Positions 34,799-42,521 of a stretch of DNA of 64,000 nucleotides are shown one piece after another (position 1 is the stretch's first letter; every line of letters begins with the position of its first letter). The translations under genes were made by a program, and so were the position numbers. Source of the DNA: Treponema sp. GTDB taxonomy: Bacteria > Spirochaetota > Spirochaetia > Treponematales > Treponemataceae. The notes under the pieces were generated by a model. That model saw only the letters and a program-made list of their open reading frames with translations. It made no database searches and had not been told where the DNA came from. The stretch lies in the NCBI GenBank assembly GCA_017619795.1, contig JAFZRP010000114.1, forward strand, positions 96,358 through 160,357. Direction: 5' to 3'.

Positions 34799-36874
34799 AT
34801 GGCAAATATGAATTCATTATATGAAATTCTTCCATATTCAATAGATGTTGTAGCAGCTTGTATAAATAATTTTACAGATACTCCAATATCTATAATAAAA
34901 CGAAAAGCATTTATAAATTATCTTGATTCATATTTAGCTCCTTGGAAAGCAAAAGGCGATAAAAATATTTCTTTTCTTATAGAAAACGATTATATAGATT
35001 TTTCATTTTTACAGGATTACTCAAATTACTATGTAAAATGTTTTAATCAATATCCAAGAAATTGTATTCGGTTACATTTTTTTTCTCTAGATGAAACGCA
35101 ATTGGGGAAAATTTATGATTACTCCAAGAAAAAAGATGATAATTGTCTTGAAATAATAAAAACGAATTATTTGGGATTTATTGTTATAAGACCAATACCT
35201 TCCACTTTCATTGCAAGAGCTTGCTTAAAAAAATATGAAACTGAAAATACGCCAAAACATTGTTTAATCTCTAAAAAAATATTATCACATATTTTAGGTA
35301 TTCAACTATTTGTTGATACAATTCCATTTATAGAACAAGATAAGGTTCTTTCTGTATGTGCTACAAGCGCTCTTTGGAGTTTTTTTAATGCTCATAAACA
35401 AATTGATTATCACAGAATCCCTTCTCCTTATGAAATTACATCTTTAGCAATTAACAACGATGATTCAAAAAGCATTGTGTTATTGAATGAAGGCTTAACG
35501 ATTCAAATGATGTGTAATTGTATAAAATCATATGGATTAGTTCCGTTAAATTATGAATTACACAAAGAAGCTCCTCTTTTCTTTTATGAATTGATTCATG
35601 TAATGGTTTCATCTGGGTATCCAGTTATTATAGGTTTGTCAGTTTACAGTAATAAACCAACCGATAATGATGAAAAAAATAAGCAGATTTTTGAAGGATT
35701 ACATGCTGTTGTTGCGTTAGGAGATGAAACTTCTAATGCATTGCATTTTGTAGCAACCGAAGGGAAAATAAAAACTTTTGCGCAAAACATATCAAAACTT
35801 TATATTCACGATGATCGTATTGGACCTTATGCAAAAATTCAATATGAAGATAATTCTTGGAAACTAGAACTTTTAAAAACAACATCTTCAGTACAACCAA
35901 AAACAGAGTATTATGTTCCTTCTGAAATAGTAATTGGGATATACCAGAAAATTCGTTTACCATTTGCAACAATTTGGAATTTTACATTTTATCTGAATAA
36001 TGATTTATTGAATTTGATAAATAAACATGAGAATACTCCTGAAGAAGTAATTAATCTTTTTGAATCACTAGTTTGGGATTTCAAATTTGAAGAATGTTCA
36101 TCTTTGAAAAATAGAATTAGATTCTCAGACATTTCTAATGATGAAAAAGAAAAAGTAATGAATCTCTCTCTTCCATTATATTGCTGGATTATAAAGGCTT
36201 ACTTTACAAATCAAATGGAACTTGGATTTGAGATAATTATAGATGCTACAGATATAAGTCAGGGTAATTTTATTATAGATATAATTTATTATGATGAGAT
36301 GTTTTTTAATATTCTCCAAGATTTAAAACAATATTATCTAGCGTGGATAAAAAAGGATGGTGGTTCTGCGTTTAGTGATTTAATACAGCATTCACTTTGG
36401 CCTTTATATAAATATTTCACTAAAACAAATGATGTCTTCTCTAATCTGGATTATCTTTATGGAAAAATAAAAATACCTAAGTATATAAAACCATTCGAAT
36501 TAAAAAATGATGAAATTCGGAAACAAGAACCATTTATCATTACCTGTAAGCATGATGCCGAAATAATAAAATTAGATAAAAATCAAAAGTATATTTGGGT
36601 AATAGATAAAGATGGTTTTTTAATTATTGGAAAAGAGGATGATAATCCTGATTCTGATAATAAAGGCCACCCAACATTATTACAAGGACGAGCTGGGAGA
36701 ATAGCAGGAGAACTTCGTTTTAAGGAAAACAAATGGTTTGTGAACAAGAAATCTGGACGTTATTCATATCCTATAGAGTATTCTGACTTAGAGGCAGATA
36801 TATATGTAAAGAACGTAATACATGAAAAATTCGAAGTATATTTTAATGAAGAATTTGAATTTGAAAATATCTGA
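34799..36874 (+). CDS. Large protein with a papain/C39-like cysteine-peptidase core
   Basis: This 691-aa protein has no signal peptide. The central part reads like a C39/papain-type fold: a Cys at the start of a helix (VCATSALWSFF, Cys187), then a helix-rich stretch, then a His starting a strand (GLHAVVALGDE, His302), and a downstream acidic motif (IHDDRIGPY, Asp338/339) that could complete the active site. The N-terminal ~170 aa and middle helical region are unfamiliar. The last ~110 aa form a separate beta-rich domain with 'KGHPTLL', 'GRIAGELRF' and 'W(F)VN..SGRYS', a pattern I know only vaguely from toxin-like proteins. It follows the 61-aa gene without spacing and ends at its own terminator. 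Base composition is clearly more AT-rich than the housekeeping genes, suggesting acquired DNA. Peptidase activity is inferred, not shown. Confidence 0.6.
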   Translation: MANMNSLYEILPYSIDVVAACINNFTDTPISIIKRKAFINYLDSYLAPWKAKGDKNISFLIENDYIDFSFLQDYSNYYVKCFNQYPRNCIRLHFFSLDETQLGKIYDYSKKKDDNCLEIIKTNYLGFIVIRPIPSTFIARACLKKYETENTPKHCLISKKILSHILGIQLFVDTIPFIEQDKVLSVCATSALWSFFNAHKQIDYHRIPSPYEITSLAINNDDSKSIVLLNEGLTIQMMCNCIKSYGLVPLNYELHKEAPLFFYELIHVMVSSGYPVIIGLSVYSNKPTDNDEKNKQIFEGLHAVVALGDETSNALHFVATEGKIKTFAQNISKLYIHDDRIGPYAKIQYEDNSWKLELLKTTSSVQPKTEYYVPSEIVIGIYQKIRLPFATIWNFTFYLNNDLLNLINKHENTPEEVINLFESLVWDFKFEECSSLKNRIRFSDISNDEKEKVMNLSLPLYCWIIKAYFTNQMELGFEIIIDATDISQGNFIIDIIYYDEMFFNILQDLKQYYLAWIKKDGGSAFSDLIQHSLWPLYKYFTKTNDVFSNLDYLYGKIKIPKYIKPFELKNDEIRKQEPFIITCKHDAEIIKLDKNQKYIWVIDKDGFLIIGKEDDNPDSDNKGHPTLLQGRAGRIAGELRFKENKWFVNKKSGRYSYPIEYSDLEADIYVKNVIHEKFEVYFNEEFEFENI

Positions 36875-36890
36875 ATTTTAAATTTTGACT

Positions 36891-36925
36891 AAGGCCCGAA
36901 CACTTGAATGTGTCCGGGCCTTGTT
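36891..36925 (+). terminator. Terminator of the cysteine-protease-like cassette
   Basis: A 13-bp stem with one mismatch has arms AAGGCCCGAACAC and GTGTCCGGGCCTT around a 6-nt loop. It starts 16 nt after the stop codon. Confidence 0.85.
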
Positions 36926-36934
36926 ACATATTAG

Positions 36935-37039
36935 TATGATGGAATTATAAAAGAGGATTATACGCCGCATATTCACTGTTGGATTTATGAGGGAGCTAAA
37001 TCAGAAATGACAAAAGCTTTTAGTATTGAAGGAAAATGA
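36935..37039 (+). pseudogene. 3' remnant of an unknown gene
   Basis: A 34-codon open stretch directly follows an in-frame TAG, has no convincing start codon, and ends in TGA overlapping the ATGATG start of the next gene. It encodes a compact, protein-like tail containing DYTPHIHCWIYEG and ending in FSIEGK. The ATGA-type overlap with the next gene is what one expects of a real operon partner whose 5' part has been lost. I cannot name the family; the HxH motif could belong to a nuclease or metal site. Confidence 0.45.
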
Positions 37040-37407
37040 TGAATGATTATAGTTTCTTAATAGATGGGAAAAAAATATATAGTGAAAAGACTCTGGTTTA
37101 CTATGATTTGCCATTATTGTTTGTATGTTACGATAATGAAAATAATAAGTATTTAGCATTATGTACTGATTCAGATGAATTATCTTACATTTTAGTAATG
37201 ACTTCTCCTGAAAGAATTATTGATATGCTTGACCAGAAAATATCAATGGATTGTATTTTTAAAGAAAGTACTCATAAATGGAGAGTAAAATCAGAAAACT
37301 CAGGCGACATTGTAAAGATTGTTAATTCTTTTGAAGATGATGAATTACCAGAAAAAGGAGCTTTATTTTCTCTTGTGGATGTTTCTAATAAACAATATTT
37401 GAAGTAA
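37039..37407 (+). CDS. DUF6575-like protein (122 aa)
   Basis: The pattern 'L.YYD.PLLFVC.D..NNKYLALC.D' followed by 'SPERI..ML..KISM...F' fits DUF6575, an uncharacterised family in which '(Y)D.P.LF' opens the domain and 'S..R...(L)....SL..(A)F' ends it. Length is normal for the family and there is no signal peptide. Of two adjacent ATGs (37036 and 37039), the second sits 5 nt after AAGGA and is preferred. It is followed 6 nt later by a SecB-like gene, and preceded by a gene remnant, so this may be the surviving tail of a multi-gene cassette. Confidence 0.6.
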   Translation: MNDYSFLIDGKKIYSEKTLVYYDLPLLFVCYDNENNKYLALCTDSDELSYILVMTSPERIIDMLDQKISMDCIFKESTHKWRVKSENSGDIVKIVNSFEDDELPEKGALFSLVDVSNKQYLK

Positions 37408-37413
37408 ATAATT

Positions 37414-37800
37414 ATGTCTGCCGTTTTGCATCTTAAAAAATATGTAGTTAATAAATGTAGTGCAGATTTTGATTTAATCAAATCTGAAGATAATACTATT
37501 GATTTTTCTTTTACTTTTAGCACACTCATTCCTAAGGATTCTGATAAAAAAAATTGCACAATACGAATAACTATAACAATGCAGAACAAAGGGAATACTA
37601 TTTTTTCATTTGAATTAAAATCTTTTTATATTATAGAATCTGAAAAAGTTTTTTCAGATGAAGAGATAAATACATTATTAAAAGAGCAAGGGTTTAAAGA
37701 TACTTATAAAAAGGCTTTAGATTATGTAAATAACTTTTGTTCAATTTCAAATATTTCGCCAATTCCGATGCCTTCATTTGATGAAGTAATGACTCAATAA
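37414..37800 (+). CDS. Possible SecB-like chaperone (128 aa)
   Basis: The protein has an extended beta-rich first half (alternating strands around 'DFSFTFSTLIPKD', 'CTIRITITMQN' and 'IFSFELKSFY'), a helical second half, and a C-terminal 'SPIPMPSFDEVM' that resembles the '(P)P(I/L).LP..(N)F' tail of SecB-type export chaperones. I see no signal peptide. Family assignment is by general pattern only. It starts 6 nt after the DUF6575-like gene and the two are probably co-transcribed. SecB-like proteins outside export often chaperone toxin-antitoxin partners, which would suit an accessory island, but no toxin gene is visible here. No terminator is seen in the 72 nt that follow. Confidence 0.45.
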   Translation: MSAVLHLKKYVVNKCSADFDLIKSEDNTIDFSFTFSTLIPKDSDKKNCTIRITITMQNKGNTIFSFELKSFYIIESEKVFSDEEINTLLKEQGFKDTYKKALDYVNNFCSISNISPIPMPSFDEVMTQ

Positions 37801-37872
37801 AACATATAAAAACTGTGACATAATAACACACTAACACATCAGGTTTAAATTATTTATTCAAAACGTTAGCAA

Positions 37873-38151
37873 TTATTGTTTTTCTTTTTCAATTTCTTCT
37901 GCCAGCTTTTGAACTTCTTCCAGAGACAGACCTGTTCCTTGTGCAATTTGTTCGTACGATAATACTTTCATTCTTAAAAAATTCTTTGCACTTTCAACAC
38001 CCTTTTCGTGTGCACCTTCAATGCGACCTTCCTGCTTGCCCAAAGTAATTCCTTCTTGCCTACCCTGGGCAAGCCCCTCTTGCTTACCTTGTTTCCGTGC
38101 AATTTTTCTAACCTTATCTTTTTCTTCTTCCAAAACATCAGAGAAATACAT
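37873..38151 (-). CDS. Possible internal start giving a 92-aa C-terminal Rpn fragment
   Basis: Inside the Rpn gene the ATG of 'EEEYMYFSDVLEEE' at 38151 is preceded by GGGAGG (38160-38165) with about 8 nt spacing, a ribosome-binding site as good as that of the full gene. Translation from there would give a 92-aa protein made of the G-K-Q-E-G repeats and the C-terminal helical domain without the nuclease. In enteric Rpn genes a short C-terminal product made from an internal start is reported to restrain the full-length nuclease. That the same happens here is inference. The GGAGG could also be a by-product of the Trp-Glu-Glu codons. Confidence 0.4.
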   Translation of the reverse strand: MYFSDVLEEEKDKVRKIARKQGKQEGLAQGRQEGITLGKQEGRIEGAHEKGVESAKNFLRMKVLSYEQIAQGTGLSLEEVQKLAEEIEKEKQ

Positions 38152-38952
38152 GTATTCTTCCTCCCAGCGAGAGTTTTTCTTTGCAAGCTTTACGTTCTCT
38201 TCCAGCTTATGCGAGAACGCAGTAGAAGCCCTGTTTGTCTGAATAAACTCAAGAAGTCCCTTTAAATCTTCGTCATCTGCTACTTCGTATGCCTTACAAT
38301 TATAAAACACTTTATGGGTTCTGTCATCATAAGGTTTGTCGGGCTGTTCAAAAAATGTCTGTTTTACGGTGTACACAGGAATGCCACTGTTAAAAGGGTC
38401 ACCTTTGCAAAGGAATAGGATATAGCTTTCCTTGAGTTTAGAAAACTTTGTACGTTTCTTTGTTGTTGATACATCCATAGCTCCCTGATAGAATCTTGCC
38501 CGCATAGCAAGCTTTTTGTAATCGGAAGTCTGAATCTCAATATCAAACATACGGTTAGAATCCTTTAAGAAAACATCCAGACGGATACTTCTTCCTTTAT
38601 ATGTTGGATGAAACTCCTTTTCGGTAGAAAGATACCTGATTTCTCCAATCTTGATTGGTAGAAGAATCTCTAAAAGCTGACGACATATTTCTTCATCTTC
38701 CATAATCTTGCAGAAAAGGAAATTATCGGAAAATGTAAGTTCCTCCCAGGATTTTGAAAACTGACCAGAATAGATGTTTTCTTCATCCTCCTCGTCGTCA
38801 TCCTCTTCATAATCCTCTTCCTGATTTTCCTCAACGTCCTCTAAATCTGCAACAGAATCTTTTGGTATAACCTGTCCATCTGCTTTCTTTTCGGACATAA
38901 CACTCTTATCCTCTTTTTTCAGTTTGTCCGATTCGTTTGTAGTAATGCTCAT
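37873..38952 (-). CDS. Rpn-family PD-(D/E)XK nuclease / putative transposase
   Basis: The start is set at the ATG with a GGAGG 7 nt upstream; the longer frame (to 39027) has no such signal. The 359-aa protein begins with a strongly acidic linker (about aa 25-60, runs of Glu/Asp) and then has the Rpn core starting WEELTFSDNFLFCKIM. The PD-(D/E)XK residues are visible as Asp126 (IRLDVFLKD) and Glu139-x-Gln141 (FDIEIQ), followed by 'ARFYQGAMDV' and 'Y(I)LFLCKGDPF'. The C-terminal part has G-K/R-Q-E-G repeats and a helical 'YEQIAQGTGLSLEEVQKLA' end, typical for the family. Rpn proteins are recA-independent recombination-promoting nucleases often annotated as transposases; they act on DNA in the cytoplasm. 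It stands alone, divergent from no neighbour, with an inverted repeat in its leader. Confidence 0.85.
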   Translation of the reverse strand: MSITTNESDKLKKEDKSVMSEKKADGQVIPKDSVADLEDVEENQEEDYEEDDDEEDEENIYSGQFSKSWEELTFSDNFLFCKIMEDEEICRQLLEILLPIKIGEIRYLSTEKEFHPTYKGRSIRLDVFLKDSNRMFDIEIQTSDYKKLAMRARFYQGAMDVSTTKKRTKFSKLKESYILFLCKGDPFNSGIPVYTVKQTFFEQPDKPYDDRTHKVFYNCKAYEVADDEDLKGLLEFIQTNRASTAFSHKLEENVKLAKKNSRWEEEYMYFSDVLEEEKDKVRKIARKQGKQEGLAQGRQEGITLGKQEGRIEGAHEKGVESAKNFLRMKVLSYEQIAQGTGLSLEEVQKLAEEIEKEKQ

Positions 38953-39003
38953 AAATAGTCCTCCATAGATTATGTGTTTGAAGTTTTGCAAAGCGAAACT
39001 GCA

Positions 39004-39052
39004 AGTAAGCCCTGTAAAAGTAGTCATTATGAATTAACATACAGGGCTTACT
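39004..39052. repeat. 13-bp perfect inverted repeat in the Rpn leader
   Basis: Arms AGTAAGCCCTGTA (39004-39016) and TACAGGGCTTACT (39040-39052) are separated by 23 nt. The repeat lies 52-100 nt upstream of the chosen Rpn start. It has no T run, so it is not a typical terminator. It may be an operator, an mRNA hairpin, or a trace of a recombination site. Confidence 0.6.
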
Positions 39053-39139
39053 CCTATACCTATATAATTGCAAAAATATGAGATTTCGGACCATGGAAAT
39101 GAAAAAAAGTGAGAAAAAATTGAAAATTTTTACATAATC

Positions 39140-39481
39140 TTACCCAATAATAGCCATACGGATTGCTTCAAAAGTATCTTCATCAATATCGAAACGCTCC
39201 ATATCAACGTGACCGTCAATAAAAACAATGCCCTCTGCTTCGAGCTTTTTTCTCTGTACATCGCCGCCACCAAAAGCAAAGCTGCCGGAACAAAATCCTT
39301 TTGCATTCACCACTCTGTGGCACGGTGTGATTTCGTTGCTCGGATTTTTATGAAGAGCATTTCCAACATAACGACGCAGATTACAGTTTCCGACAAGAGC
39401 GGCTACCTGCGAATATGAGGCAACCTTTCCACGAGGAATGAGTCGAACAGCTGCGTAGATTTTTTCTTGTTTATCCAACAT
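39140..39481 (-). CDS. MGMT-family O6-alkylguanine-DNA alkyltransferase-like protein
   Basis: This short protein (113 aa from ATG 39481; a GTG at 39496 would add 5) consists only of the DNA-binding and active-site domain of the MGMT/Ogt family. It has 'IPRGKVASYSQVAALVG', 'LRRYVGNALHKNP' and the active-site 'PCHRVV' with Cys54, followed by 'GGGDVQRKKLEAEGI'. The Cys is kept, so it can in principle accept alkyl groups, unlike alkyltransferase-like proteins with Trp at this position. The usual N-terminal domain is absent, as in many stand-alone bacterial members. It overlaps the 3' end of the kinase gene by 11 nt and is almost certainly co-transcribed with it. Confidence 0.85.
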   Translation of the reverse strand: MLDKQEKIYAAVRLIPRGKVASYSQVAALVGNCNLRRYVGNALHKNPSNEITPCHRVVNAKGFCSGSFAFGGGDVQRKKLEAEGIVFIDGHVDMERFDIDEDTFEAIRMAIIG

Positions 39482-40400
39482 ATTCTGCCACAACACTTTG
39501 TACTGCGCTCAGGTAGCTTGGTCCAAACAAATTAAGATGATTCAAAAGCTGATAAAGATTATACAAATCCCGGCGTTCTTCGTAACCAGGCTGAAGAGGA
39601 CGAGCCTCACGGTAAGCTTCATAAAACACTTGTGGGAAACCGCTGAAAAGTTCTGTCATTGCCAAGTCTGCTTCTGCATGACCAACATAGCATGCAGGAT
39701 CTATTAGCATTGCCTTCCCGTCCGGGCCGCACATTGCGTTTCCACTCCAAAGGTCTCCGTGGAGAAGCGAAGGCTTTTCTGGTTCAAGCAGGAACTTTTC
39801 CAGATTGTCCAGCAGCTTTGTGTTTAATTCGCGGTCGTGGGTGGTAAAGTAAGAGTCGGCAGCTTTGAACTGTGGTGCAAGTCTGTTGTCGCGGAAAAAG
39901 GAAATCCAGCTGTCGCAAGGGGTGTTTGTCTGTGGACGTGCTCCAACAAAATTGTCCTGGAAAAATCCAAAGCGTGATGATGATGAACCGTCACCAAAAA
40001 AGCCGGACGTATCTGCGTTGTGAAGTGCAGCTAACTTATGTGCAAAATCCTCCCAATAATTTGAGCAAGGTTTTCCACTTTCAATATATTTTAATAAAAG
40101 AAAACTGTAGCCAACATCTTCGCCGTCATCGGTTCCTGTACATAAAATCTCTGGAGTGCCGATTGTTCCTGTGCTTGCAATTGCACAAAGTCCTGCGGCT
40201 TCGGCTGTAAAAAAGGCAGCGTTTTGTTTTGCGTTTGCTTTCATAAAAATACGTTTACCGTTGTTCAGCGAAAGTGCATAAGCCTTGTTTATATCGCCGC
40301 CCGAAACCCTGTCTGTTCTGTTGATTGCAATTGTTTTTCCGAAAAGAGAAACGAGCGCTTCGGCAAGAGATAAATAATTTTCTGGAAGTGTAATGTTCAT
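39471..40400 (-). CDS. Fructosamine/ketosamine-3-kinase family protein
   Basis: The 309-aa protein has the aminoglycoside-phosphotransferase fold of fructosamine kinases. An ATP-binding start region has 'GGDINKAYAL' and 'FMKAN', the catalytic loop is 'LLHGDLWSGNAM' with Asp216, and the metal site is 'LIDPACYVGHAEADLAM'. These enzymes phosphorylate ketoamine adducts on proteins and so start deglycation; the exact substrate here is unknown. It has no Shine-Dalgarno sequence, but a -10 box ends 6 nt before the ATG, so the transcript is probably leaderless. It is divergent from the WYL regulator and shares its 89-nt promoter region, which carries the palindromic operator. The MGMT gene follows in the same transcript, giving a damage-repair pair (protein deglycation and DNA dealkylation). 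Confidence 0.88.
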   Translation of the reverse strand: MNITLPENYLSLAEALVSLFGKTIAINRTDRVSGGDINKAYALSLNNGKRIFMKANAKQNAAFFTAEAAGLCAIASTGTIGTPEILCTGTDDGEDVGYSFLLLKYIESGKPCSNYWEDFAHKLAALHNADTSGFFGDGSSSSRFGFFQDNFVGARPQTNTPCDSWISFFRDNRLAPQFKAADSYFTTHDRELNTKLLDNLEKFLLEPEKPSLLHGDLWSGNAMCGPDGKAMLIDPACYVGHAEADLAMTELFSGFPQVFYEAYREARPLQPGYEERRDLYNLYQLLNHLNLFGPSYLSAVQSVVAEYVG

Positions 40401-40406
40401 AAATCT

Positions 40407-40435
40407 ATGATAAAGCGAAAACGAAATGTTGTCGA
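40407..40435 (-). promoter_or_regulatory. Leaderless promoter of the kinase-MGMT operon
   Basis: Read on the minus strand: TCGACA (-35), 17 bp, TATCAT (-10), then 6 nt to the ATG at 40400. No ribosome-binding site is present. The palindromic operator of the divergent gene lies 11 bp upstream of the -35. Confidence 0.6.
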
Positions 40436-40445
40436 GATTATTTCT

Positions 40446-40471
40446 AAATATGACATTGTTTTGTCATATTT
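40446..40471. promoter_or_regulatory. Palindromic operator copy 1, upstream of the WYL regulator
   Basis: Perfect 10-bp arms AAATATGACA and TGTCATATTT flank a 6-bp spacer (TTGTTT) that itself serves as the -35. TATAAT follows at 40478-40483, and the ATG is at 40490, so the transcript would be leaderless. The same palindrome occurs at 44347-44372 and 47796-47821. Auto-regulation by the WYL protein encoded next to it is the simplest reading. Confidence 0.75.
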
Positions 40472-40489
40472 TCGTGATATAATAAAATT

Positions 40490-41416
40490 ATGCAAATGGA
40501 TCAGCTGTTTGAGTTTGTTTATATCCTCATTGATAAAAAGCAGGTTACGGCGCAGGAGATGGCGGAACGGTTTGGAGTTTCTACGCGTACAGTTTACCGC
40601 TGGGTCGATACTCTTTCTATTTCTGGTGTGCCGGTTTATTCGACTAAGGGACGCGGTGGTGGAATTGCAATTTCCGAAAAATATGCGCTCGATAAAACTG
40701 TGCTTTCTGAAGAGGAACGGCTTTCGATTGTTTCCAGTGTAAAGGCCTTGAGCAGTTTGAGTGGAAACATGAAAGGGGCAGAAAAGCTTTCCAATCTTGT
40801 TACGACAAACACAGATTGGCTTGAGGTTGATTTTGCACCGTGGAGTCCGGAGGGCAGCGGAGTAAGGGAGCTCTTTGGTTTACTTCGTGATTCTATCTTA
40901 AAAAAGCGACAGGTGATTTTTGATTATTACACCGGTGATGGCAGAATTGAACGTCGCACTGTTCATCCGTGGAAGCTCATTTATAAAGGACAGGCCTGGT
41001 ACTTGCAGGGCTGGTGTACCACTCGGAATGCAGAGCGCTTTTTCAAAATCACAAGAATAAAAAATCTTATGCTTACCGGGCGGACTGCACAAACAAGAAG
41101 TGCACTGGTACAGGAAAATAAGCAGACAAAAGCTCATGAACAAAAATCACCGCAGGAGTTTAAGCAGCCACCACTTATAGAAATAAAGGCAAAGGTTTCA
41201 GCAGAAAAAATCTCTTATCTTATGGATTCTTTTATCTGCTCTGAAGTTACTCCACATAAGGATGGCACGGTTACTACAACGTTCACCGTGCCTGAGGTTG
41301 ACTGGCTTTACGAAATCCTTTTGAGCTTTGGTCCGAATATGAAGATTGTGTCACCGAAAGCTGTTCGCGAAAAGGTTGTTGCGCTCGCAAAGGGTGTTGT
41401 CAAATTATATAAGTAG
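40490..41416 (+). CDS. WYL-domain transcriptional regulator (DeoR-type HTH)
   Basis: The 308-aa protein starts with a winged helix (aa ~1-60, 'KQVTAQEMAERFGVSTRTVYRWVDTL') and 'GRGGGIAI', typical for HTH_11 regulators. A WYL domain follows at about aa 140-200 ('RRTVHPWKLIYKGQAWYLQGWC', with the characteristic W-Y-L), and a C-terminal WCX-like domain ends in 'SPKAVREKVVALAKGV'. Such proteins bind DNA as dimers and sense nucleic-acid or nucleotide ligands through the WYL domain; some control DNA-damage genes (PafBC). The gene has no Shine-Dalgarno, and its -10 ends 6 nt before the ATG. The palindrome over its -35 suggests it represses itself and two more promoters in this window. Confidence 0.9.
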   Translation: MQMDQLFEFVYILIDKKQVTAQEMAERFGVSTRTVYRWVDTLSISGVPVYSTKGRGGGIAISEKYALDKTVLSEEERLSIVSSVKALSSLSGNMKGAEKLSNLVTTNTDWLEVDFAPWSPEGSGVRELFGLLRDSILKKRQVIFDYYTGDGRIERRTVHPWKLIYKGQAWYLQGWCTTRNAERFFKITRIKNLMLTGRTAQTRSALVQENKQTKAHEQKSPQEFKQPPLIEIKAKVSAEKISYLMDSFICSEVTPHKDGTVTTTFTVPEVDWLYEILLSFGPNMKIVSPKAVREKVVALAKGVVKLYK

Positions 41417-41442
41417 AAGATTCATTCAATCGTATTTACACA

Positions 41443-42486
41443 TCATTTGCATAATTCAATTGCTCTGTCCATCTGTAAGTCCTCACTAACCGAAGGATTC
41501 ATTATCAGATTTTCTGCTGCAGGAACAATGCCTTTTCCTTCTGGAACATTTCCTTTTGCATCTGTGACCTTCTGAACTGAAACCGAATACTTCCAGCCGT
41601 TTGCCATACAGCGTTCAAGCGCAAGCGAAAAAACTCCGCAGGTATGATTTCCAACCTGAGTAACGTGTGACTGCGAAACAAGCGCCATTGTGAACTCTTC
41701 GCCGGCACTCATCGTCTGAGCATTTGTCAAAAGAATAACAGGCTTTGTGTACTGCCAGCTACCGTTCTTCTTAATCTCGAGCTCAACGCCTGGTCCTAAA
41801 TCGTTTTTGCCTTTTCCGTTTCGAGTGCGTGATATTGCATACACCTTATCCTCAGCGCAAAATCTTCCAGAAATCCGTGTAACATTTCCCGTGAGTCCGC
41901 CTCTGTTTCCGCGGATATCCAGAATCATACAACGGGTGTCCTTCAGCTTCTCAAGTGCAATATCAATATCCTCCGCCCAATCCTGCTTTTGATTTATACC
42001 GGTCTGTCCGCTGGAAAAACCTGCAATGTGAATATAACCAACAGAGCTGTCTGTTTTAAGTGTTCCATAAGTGATAATGTTATTTCCGCATTTTACCGGT
42101 GACTCAATATATTGTTCGCAAACTTCGTTCAGGGAAAAATTATCAATGATGATGTTGTCTTCACCGGAGTTTAAGCTGCCAATTGAACTTTTGACATATA
42201 CGTGCGAATCCTTGAGCGGATACAAAAGCTTTTTCAAAACCTCAAGGAACTCCTTATCGGACATATCATCGTGGATTAGTGGCTTACAGATATTGTACTG
42301 CTCGTTCCAGTTAATTCCACGAACTTCAAACAGTGCGTAGGTTTCATCATAATCCTTCCAGAGAGAATCGAACATAGCGGTATAACTCAGCTCAGCTTTT
42401 TCTCCGTAGAAGAAAGTGCAGGACTGAAGGGTTGAAATTGAAACAAACAAAAAAAGTGCAAAAACAAAATATTTAATTTTTCTCAT
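41443..42486 (-). CDS. S41-family (C-terminal-processing-like) peptidase, lipoprotein
   Basis: The 347-aa protein has a lipoprotein signal with lipobox L-Q-S-Cys23, so it is probably anchored facing the periplasm. The S41 core is seen in 'SVGYIHIAGF', 'MILDIRGNRGGLTGNV' and the nucleophile motif 'NAQTMSAGEEF' with Ser260. No PDZ domain is obvious between the N-terminal helical cap and the core, resembling tricorn-core/retinoid-binding-like S41 members. The start is an ATG with AGGAG upstream. It lies 35 nt behind the outer-membrane-like gene on the same strand, and the two are probably one transcript. Confidence 0.85.
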   Translation of the reverse strand: MRKIKYFVFALFLFVSISTLQSCTFFYGEKAELSYTAMFDSLWKDYDETYALFEVRGINWNEQYNICKPLIHDDMSDKEFLEVLKKLLYPLKDSHVYVKSSIGSLNSGEDNIIIDNFSLNEVCEQYIESPVKCGNNIITYGTLKTDSSVGYIHIAGFSSGQTGINQKQDWAEDIDIALEKLKDTRCMILDIRGNRGGLTGNVTRISGRFCAEDKVYAISRTRNGKGKNDLGPGVELEIKKNGSWQYTKPVILLTNAQTMSAGEEFTMALVSQSHVTQVGNHTCGVFSLALERCMANGWKYSVSVQKVTDAKGNVPEGKGIVPAAENLIMNPSVSEDLQMDRAIELCK

Positions 42487-42521
42487 AATAAAACTCCTGA
42501 TAAAAAAGATTGTCCGATATT

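Noticed and set aside
37873..38952. The Rpn gene as an intact insertion sequence
   Set aside because: No terminal inverted repeats or target-site duplication flank it. The single inverted repeat lies only on one side. Rpn genes are usually single genes.
38953..39027. Longer start for the Rpn gene
   Set aside because: The extra 25 residues have no upstream ribosome-binding site and overlap the inverted repeat. The ATG at 38952 has GGAGG at the right distance.
39498..40210. Plus-strand frames across the fructosamine-kinase gene
   Set aside because: They are antisense to a well-conserved kinase and MGMT pair and resemble no protein.
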